From contig NZ_UQGV01000048.1 in assembly GCF_900540665.1 (NCBI RefSeq), positions 1 to 17,641 on the forward strand: 17,641 nt of DNA, given 5' to 3'. A program made the position numbers and the translations under genes. Source of the stretch: an uncultured Catenibacterium sp. GTDB taxonomy: Bacteria > Bacillota_I > Bacilli_A > Erysipelotrichales > Coprobacillaceae. The notes under the pieces were generated by a model that searched no databases, was not told where the DNA came from, and saw nothing but the letters and a program-made list of their open reading frames with translations. Position 1 is the stretch's first letter. Each line of letters opens with the position of its first letter. This document shows positions 13,837 to 17,641 of the stretch, piece by piece.

Positions 13837-14181
13837 ATGTTTTATAGTATAGGGGATGTTTCAAAAATACTGAATGTATCAAAAGAAATGATACGATATT
13901 ATGAAAAACAGGGAGCATTGAAGCCTGCTCGTAAAGAAAATAATAATTATCGTTCTTATTCTACAATGGATATATTCTTTTTGATGGAAATGATTAGATA
14001 TCAGGCATTAGGGCTTACTACTACTGAAATAAATCAGCTATTGAATAATAATTATATGCAAAGTTATTCGGATTGTTTATCAAACTATCATAAGAAACTA
14101 GAGAAAGAAATTACATTTAAAATGGTTTTGAAAGATCGTATAAAAGAAATGGCTGATATAGAGCTAAAACGAGTCAATTAA
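13837..14181 (+). CDS. MerR-family regulator, DNA-binding half (frameshifted gene)
   Basis: A 114-residue product with an N-terminal MerR winged helix-turn-helix at about 1-70: MFYSIGDVSKILNVSKEMIR, YYEKQGALKPAR, NNYRSYSTMDIFFLMEMIRY and LGLTTTEINQLL. A helical dimerization stretch runs from about 80 to 114 (KKLEKEITFKMVLKDRIKEM). The start is the ATG preceded by GGAGGT. An ATG 15 bases earlier overlaps that site. The reading frame stops at 14181 right after the dimerization helix, while the open frame one base back continues for 151 codons as a likely effector-binding domain. Joined, the two give about 265 residues, the usual size of such regulators. Likely target: the flavoenzyme gene downstream. 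Without the second half it could still bind DNA but perhaps not sense its inducer. Confidence 0.85.
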   Translation: MFYSIGDVSKILNVSKEMIRYYEKQGALKPARKENNNYRSYSTMDIFFLMEMIRYQALGLTTTEINQLLNNNYMQSYSDCLSNYHKKLEKEITFKMVLKDRIKEMADIELKRVN

Positions 14182-14633
14182 ACATTAATCATTATTGGTT
14201 TAAAAATGTAGATGAACATGAGTATGTATTTTTATGCAAAGGAAAAGATGATTGTTATGGTGAGATAGAATTAACAAAAGAAAATAGAAATATAGTGTTT
14301 GCTGGACAGAATTTTACTTTTTTTGAAAGTATGGTTATTTTTAATGAAGAAGATGAAAACTGGGTTTATGCAATTAATACGAATTACAAAGAAACACTTA
14401 ATATAGAAATGTCTGATGCAGTCAAGCAAAAAAGCCAATTATGTATTTGTACAATGATTGATATGTCAGAGGTAGGCTGCTTTAATAGAAAACTATTAGA
14501 ACCAATATTAAAATATATCGAGGAACACCAAATGACTATTGTTGATAAAATACGTGGTATTATTATCTGCAGAGGTTATCAAAATAACAAATATCAAAGA
14601 ATAATGGAGATTCAAATTCCTATCAAACCTTGA
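14178..14633 (+). pseudogene. MerR regulator, effector-binding half in a shifted frame
   Basis: An open frame without a proper start, open from 14157 and reading LNINHYWFKNVDEHEYVFLC from 14178. It resembles the C-terminal GyrI-like effector-binding domain of MerR regulators, ending with KYQRIMEIQIPIKP, where such domains have a final ...EIQIPI strand. It follows the MerR DNA-binding half at the expected place but in the -1 frame. A GTG at 14295 could only start a domain lacking its first strands and has no ribosome binding site. A one-base indel near 14160-14180, natural or a sequencing error, would explain the split. No standard slippery heptamer is in register, so programmed frameshifting is unlikely. 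A strong terminator overlaps the stop, which marks the true end of the gene. Confidence 0.75.
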
Positions 14634-14653
14634 AGGGCTTTCAAGGTTTTTTT
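14625..14653 (+). terminator. Terminator of the MerR-type gene
   Basis: AAACCTTGAA and TTCAAGGTTT form a perfect ten-pair stem around GGGCT, followed by a T tract. The stem contains the stop codon of the shifted second half. Confidence 0.9.
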
Positions 14654-14710
14654 GATGTTTTTGAGAATAATATCACAATACATCTCTTGAATACTTGTGA
14701 AAAATAAATC

Positions 14711-14741
14711 TTGACCTTGAAATAATTACACCCATTAGAAT
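14711..14741 (+). promoter_or_regulatory. MerR-type promoter with a 19-bp spacer, upstream of the flavoenzyme gene
   Basis: TTGACC (14711-14716) and TAGAAT (14736-14741) are good -35 and -10 boxes separated by 19 bases. This long spacing is the hallmark of promoters that MerR-family activators switch on by twisting the spacer. It lies between the MerR-type gene and the flavoenzyme start at 14771. I could not define a clear dyad in the spacer. Confidence 0.65.
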
Positions 14742-14770
14742 AATGATAGAAGATAAAGGAGACTGAAATT

Positions 14771-16702
14771 ATGTATTCAAAATTATTTACACCTTATAAG
14801 GTAGGAAATTGTGAGGTTCCTAACCGACTAGTCGTACCAGCAATGGTTACAAATTATTGTACTGAGGATGGATTTTTAACAGAACGTTATATGAAATATA
14901 TCGAGGAGAAGGCCAAAGGTGGATGGGGTATGATTATCACTGAAGACTACAGTGTTACTCCACATGGAAAGGGATATCAATATATCCCAGGATTTTATAA
15001 GGATGAACATGTTGAATTAAATAAAGAACTTACAAAAATGGTTCATTCTTATGGCTCAACTATTTTTTGTCAGATGTACCACCCTGGAAGACAGAGTTCT
15101 CATTTTGTGAATGGTGGTGTACAGCCTATTGCACCTTCAGCTACTAAAGACCCAATTTGTATGGATCTTGCAAGAGAAATGACTGTTGAAGAGATTCATA
15201 TTTTAGTGAATGAATTTGCGGAAGCAGCAAGAAGATGTAAAGAATCAGGGTTTGATGGTATTGAACTCCATTGTGCTCATGGATATCTTTTGGCTGAATT
15301 CCTAAGCTCATATGTCAATAAGCGCACAGATGAATATGGAGGATGTTTTGATAACCGTGTAAGAATTGTGGATGAGATTCTTGCTGCAATGAGAGAAAAA
15401 GTAGGAGATTTTCCAATTCAAGTACGTGTTTCATCTCGCGAGTTTGTACAGGGTGGACGTACAGAAGCAGAGACTTATCAATTAGTGAAACATTTGGAAA
15501 GAATTGGATTTGATGCAATTCATGTATCTAATGGTGTTTATGCAGCACCTGCTGAAAAGCAGATTATTGCGCCAATGTTCACTGATCATGCATTGAATAT
15601 GGAAAGATCATATAATATTAAAAAGATTGTAGATATTCCAGTTATTCTAGCAAATAGAATTAATGAGCCTGGTATGGCTGATATTTTATTAGATATGGAT
15701 AAATGTGATTTTGTCGGTATGGCAAGAGGCTCTTTGGCTGATCCTATGCTTCCTAAAAAAGCAAAAGAAGGAAAAATGGATCAGATTAATTACTGTATTG
15801 GATGCTTACAGGGATGTGAGTGGGCTCTATTTGATGGAAAAGGTGTGACATGTTTAGTTAATCCTAGAGTAGGTAGAGAGTATGAATGTGATTTAACACC
15901 TGTAAAAGAACCTAAAAATGTTATGGTTGTAGGTGGTGGTCCAGCTGGATTAATGGCAGCAAGAACTGCAGCTATTAGAGGACACAATGTTTCACTCTAT
16001 GAATCTAAAAATTCATTAGGTGGGCAATTTGAAAGTGCTGCTTATCCAATTGGAAAAGGTGAATTATCTACATTTATATCATCAATGAGAGCTAATTTAG
16101 AAGCGCTAAATGTACCTGTTCATTTAGAAACAGAAGTCACTGAAGAATTAATTCAGAAAGTACGTCCTGATGCGATTGTTTTGGCGACTGGCGCAAAACC
16201 AGTTATGCCTCCTATTAAAGGTATTGATCAGGAACATGTACATTTTGCAGAAGATATGTTATTAGGTAAGCATGATTATCCTAATGGACCTATTGTAGTA
16301 TGTGGTGGTGGAGAAGTTGGTTCAGAAACAGCACACTATTTACAGGAAAAGAATCATCAGGTAACTGTTGTAGAAATGCAAAGTGATATTCTAAATGATA
16401 TGATGCCTATTTCAAGAGAATATTTATTAAAGATGATGAGAGAATCGGGTGTGAATGTAAAAACTAATTTTAAAGTAAAAGAAATCACAAAAGATGCAGT
16501 AATCGGTATAGATCAAGAAGGTCAATTAGTATCATTACCAGCAGAAATGGTTGTTTCTGCATTTGGATATAAATCATTTAACCCATTAGAAGAAATAGCT
16601 CGTTCTAACTGTAAAGAAGTATATGTGATTGGTGGGGCTGTGAAGGCAGGTAGTGCTATTCCAGCTACAAAAGAAGGATTAGAAGTAGGATTAAAACTTT
16701 AA
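14771..16702 (+). CDS. Old yellow enzyme-type enoate / 2,4-dienoyl-CoA reductase-like flavoprotein
   Basis: A 643-residue multi-domain oxidoreductase of the FadH/enoate reductase/BaiCD family, reducing activated C=C bonds with NAD(P)H through FAD, a 4Fe-4S cluster and FMN. The FMN-binding TIM barrel spans about 1-335, with CQMYHPGRQ near 101-109, GFDGIELHCAHGYLLAEFLS and NKRTDEYGG. The cluster ligands are Cys342, Cys345, Cys349 and Cys361 (C-X2-C-X3-C-X11-C, the FadH spacing). Two nucleotide-binding folds follow: GGGPAG at 388-393 for FAD and GGGEVGSE at 512-519 for NAD(P)H. All cofactor motifs are intact. AAGGAGA precedes the ATG. The 19-bp-spacer promoter suggests MerR control by an inducer, perhaps the substrate. 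Whether that is a fatty acid, cinnamate-like enoate, bile acid intermediate or quinone cannot be read from the sequence. Confidence 0.9.
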   Translation: MYSKLFTPYKVGNCEVPNRLVVPAMVTNYCTEDGFLTERYMKYIEEKAKGGWGMIITEDYSVTPHGKGYQYIPGFYKDEHVELNKELTKMVHSYGSTIFCQMYHPGRQSSHFVNGGVQPIAPSATKDPICMDLAREMTVEEIHILVNEFAEAARRCKESGFDGIELHCAHGYLLAEFLSSYVNKRTDEYGGCFDNRVRIVDEILAAMREKVGDFPIQVRVSSREFVQGGRTEAETYQLVKHLERIGFDAIHVSNGVYAAPAEKQIIAPMFTDHALNMERSYNIKKIVDIPVILANRINEPGMADILLDMDKCDFVGMARGSLADPMLPKKAKEGKMDQINYCIGCLQGCEWALFDGKGVTCLVNPRVGREYECDLTPVKEPKNVMVVGGGPAGLMAARTAAIRGHNVSLYESKNSLGGQFESAAYPIGKGELSTFISSMRANLEALNVPVHLETEVTEELIQKVRPDAIVLATGAKPVMPPIKGIDQEHVHFAEDMLLGKHDYPNGPIVVCGGGEVGSETAHYLQEKNHQVTVVEMQSDILNDMMPISREYLLKMMRESGVNVKTNFKVKEITKDAVIGIDQEGQLVSLPAEMVVSAFGYKSFNPLEEIARSNCKEVYVIGGAVKAGSAIPATKEGLEVGLKL

Positions 16703-16712
16703 ACGAAACAAT

Positions 16713-16743
16713 GACATCTCATTTTTGAGGTGTCTTTCTTTTT
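16713..16743 (+). terminator. Terminator of the flavoenzyme gene
   Basis: GACATCTCA and TGAGGTGTC form a nine-pair stem (one G-U) around TTTT, followed by TTTCTTTTT. The stem resembles the leuS terminator stems. The following 160 bases hold nothing I can support. Confidence 0.85.
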
Positions 16744-16906
16744 GTAGGGAATGTTAGAATCTATGAGTATTTTCTCTAATGATTGAGTATTAAATAGTAG
16801 AGATACTTTTTAGCTACTTAATGATTAGGGGATGAATTAAAAAGCGTTTAGTTCTCTTTATAGGTGAAGGACACTTAATAAATTAGAAAGAGGAAATTCA
16901 TTTTTT

Positions 16907-16938
16907 TTGGTAATAGGTTATAATTATGGTATAATTAT
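16907..16938 (+). promoter_or_regulatory. Promoter and tandem operator boxes of the Phd/YefM pair
   Basis: TTGGTA (16907-16912) and TATAAT (16930-16935) are 17 bases apart. The self-palindromic octamer ATAATTAT occurs twice, at 16920-16927 and 16931-16938, exactly 11 bases apart, covering the -10. Two palindromic boxes about one helical turn apart at the promoter are typical of operators bound cooperatively by Phd/YefM antitoxin complexes. Confidence 0.6.
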
Positions 16939-16961
16939 CCCATAATAAGGAGGTGTTAAAG

Positions 16962-17222
16962 ATGCCACAAATCATTCCAATTAAAGATTTAAAGAAAACT
17001 TCGGAAATTTCTGAGATGTGTCATAATACAAACGATCCTATATTTATTACCAAAAATGGTTATGGAGATATGGTGATTATGAGTATGGAAGCATATGAAG
17101 AAGCAATGAAAAAAATAGATATATACAGAAATATTGAAATTTCTGAAGAACAAGTGAAGAATGGTCAAGTAAAAGACGCCAAGAAATCACTTGAAAACAT
17201 GAGGGCAAAATATGAGTTATAG
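16962..17222 (+). CDS. Phd/YefM-family antitoxin
   Basis: An 86-residue antitoxin. The N-terminal Phd/YefM DNA-binding fold is clear: IIPIKDLKKTSEISEMC, then DPIFITKNGYGDMVIMSMEAYEEA to about residue 47, including the family's P-I-x-I-T-K-N-G core. The C-terminal part from about 50 is charged and probably disordered until it binds the toxin. It should neutralise the toxin encoded next and repress the operon through the ATAATTAT boxes. The start is ATG 16962 with AAGGAGGT upstream. An in-frame GTG three codons earlier lies inside that site. Its end overlaps the toxin gene by 11 bases. Confidence 0.92.
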   Translation: MPQIIPIKDLKKTSEISEMCHNTNDPIFITKNGYGDMVIMSMEAYEEAMKKIDIYRNIEISEEQVKNGQVKDAKKSLENMRAKYEL

Positions 17223-17523
17223 GCTAAATATTACTAAAAATGCAGATGAACTGTTGGATCATCTTGTTTGTTACTTGATTTATTGTTTAAAAAATAAACA
17301 AGCTGCTAGACATCTGTTAGATGGCATTGATATGATTTATGACAATCTGATTGAAAATCCATATCAATACCCACCATGTATTGATCAATATTTAGCTAAA
17401 AAGCATTACAGAAATGCAATTGTTCCTCAAATGAATTACAGTGTTGTTTATGATATTAAAGATGATGAAGTAAATATTTTAGGTGTATTTCATCAGCTTG
17501 AAAATATTAAAGATAAACTTTAA
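17212..17523 (+). CDS. RelE/ParE-family toxin of the Phd/YefM pair
   Basis: A 103-residue protein with the RelE/ParE layout: first strand and helices SYRLNITKNADELLDHLVCY, a central helix with KQAARHLLDGIDMIYDNL at 38-55 and the turn ENPYQYPP at 57-64, and C-terminal strands YRNAIVPQMNYSVVYDIKDD and EVNILGVFHQ. Toxins paired with Phd/YefM antitoxins are usually ribosome-dependent mRNA interferases, but the target here is not proven. The ATG overlaps the end of the antitoxin gene, so translation is probably coupled. A terminator follows after about 33 bases. Confidence 0.87.
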   Translation: MSYRLNITKNADELLDHLVCYLIYCLKNKQAARHLLDGIDMIYDNLIENPYQYPPCIDQYLAKKHYRNAIVPQMNYSVVYDIKDDEVNILGVFHQLENIKDKL

Positions 17524-17556
17524 TGGTATGTTTCTATGGTAGAATTAATGTATCAT

Positions 17557-17582
17557 AAAAGGCGGATTTCTGTCCGCCTTTT
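17557..17582 (+). terminator. Terminator of the Phd/YefM pair
   Basis: AAAAGGCGGA and TCCGCCTTTT form a perfect ten-pair stem around TTTCTG. The symmetric A/T ends mean it could work in both directions. The putative intron begins four bases after it. Confidence 0.88.
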
Positions 17583-17586
17583 ACAC

Positions 17587-17641
17587 GTGTGCCGGGCATG
17601 GCACTGATTCAGTCGGAGATAGTCCGACCACAGGTAATTAC
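17587..17641 (+). mobile_element. Possible 5' end of a group II intron
   Basis: The last 55 bases are richer in GC than their surroundings and highly structured. They begin GTGTGCC, matching the GUGYG consensus of group II intron 5' ends. A hairpin GTGCC/GGCAC and a perfect hairpin GTCGGA/TCCGAC (17613-17629) follow, then CACAGGTAATTAC. The order of short paired elements resembles the start of domain I in known introns such as Ll.LtrB. The catalytic domains V/VI and the reverse transcriptase would lie outside the window, so this rests on the 5' end alone. Confidence 0.45.

Noticed and set aside
14170..14185. Programmed -1 frameshifting in the MerR gene
   Set aside because: No X-XXY-YYZ slippery heptamer is in register. 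CTAAAAC nearby is in the wrong phase. A plain indel is simpler.
14661..14702. TCACAA...TTGTGA inverted arms upstream of the flavoenzyme promoter as a second Rex site
   Set aside because: The arms are in the opposite order and 16 bases apart, unlike the compact Rex operator.
15315..15987. Two antisense open frames within the flavoenzyme gene
   Set aside because: The plus-strand frame encodes conserved cofactor motifs throughout. The antisense frames lack start signals.
13028..16734. Three similar CATCTC...GAGRTGTC terminators as one repeat family
   Set aside because: The flavoenzyme terminator shares only the stem letters, with a different loop and flanks. Only the two copies at 13017 and 13732 are convincing duplicates.

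Overview
The window is AT-rich, low-GC Firmicute DNA. Leucine is mostly TTA, ribosome binding sites are strong GGAGG types, and the regulation is typical of Gram-positives (SAM riboswitch, T-box, Rex-like operator). The housekeeping proteins look like those of gut Erysipelotrichia (Catenibacterium/Holdemanella-like), but I infer that lineage from general appearance only. No tRNA, rRNA or CRISPR array was seen.

Layout. The left edge (1-143) is the end of an IS3-like insertion sequence, with the start of its OrfA on the minus strand and a terminal inverted repeat. Next on the minus strand come a 3-hydroxyacyl-CoA dehydrogenase gene behind a Rex-like operator, then a two-gene operon of an S1-domain RNA-binding protein (YugI/CvfD type) and glucose-6-phosphate isomerase, joined by an ATGA overlap. 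The plus strand then carries a small two-helix membrane protein, a NifU-type Fe-S scaffold protein, metK behind a SAM riboswitch, and the long ribosome hibernation factor hpf. A radical SAM protein (TIGR01212/YtqA type) converges on hpf and shares its terminator.

Between 6845 and 10334 two tandem ABC genes each encode an ATPase fused to a four-helix MacB/FtsX-type permease. They are one nucleotide apart and probably form a heterodimer. leuS follows, behind a leucine (CUC) T-box leader.

From 13020 to the right edge the content is accessory. A RelE/ParE-type toxin-antitoxin pair lies between two nearly identical 37-bp copies of the leuS stop/terminator region. A MerR regulator follows whose DNA-binding and effector-binding halves are in different frames. 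Next is an old-yellow-enzyme/2,4-dienoyl-CoA reductase-like flavoenzyme whose promoter has the 19-bp spacer typical of MerR-activated promoters. A Phd/YefM-RelE/ParE pair comes next. The last 55 bases look like the 5' end of a group II intron sitting just behind that pair's terminator.

How the genes fit together. The left two thirds is core metabolism and translation, each unit with its own RNA or redox switch. The right third combines stress/stability modules with a probable inducible enoate-reductase unit, and both window ends are mobile elements. I found no clearly new defence or biosynthetic system. The strongest leads are the duplicated terminator around the first toxin-antitoxin pair, the split MerR with its 19-bp-spacer target promoter, the degenerate SAM riboswitch, and the asymmetric tandem ABC pair.
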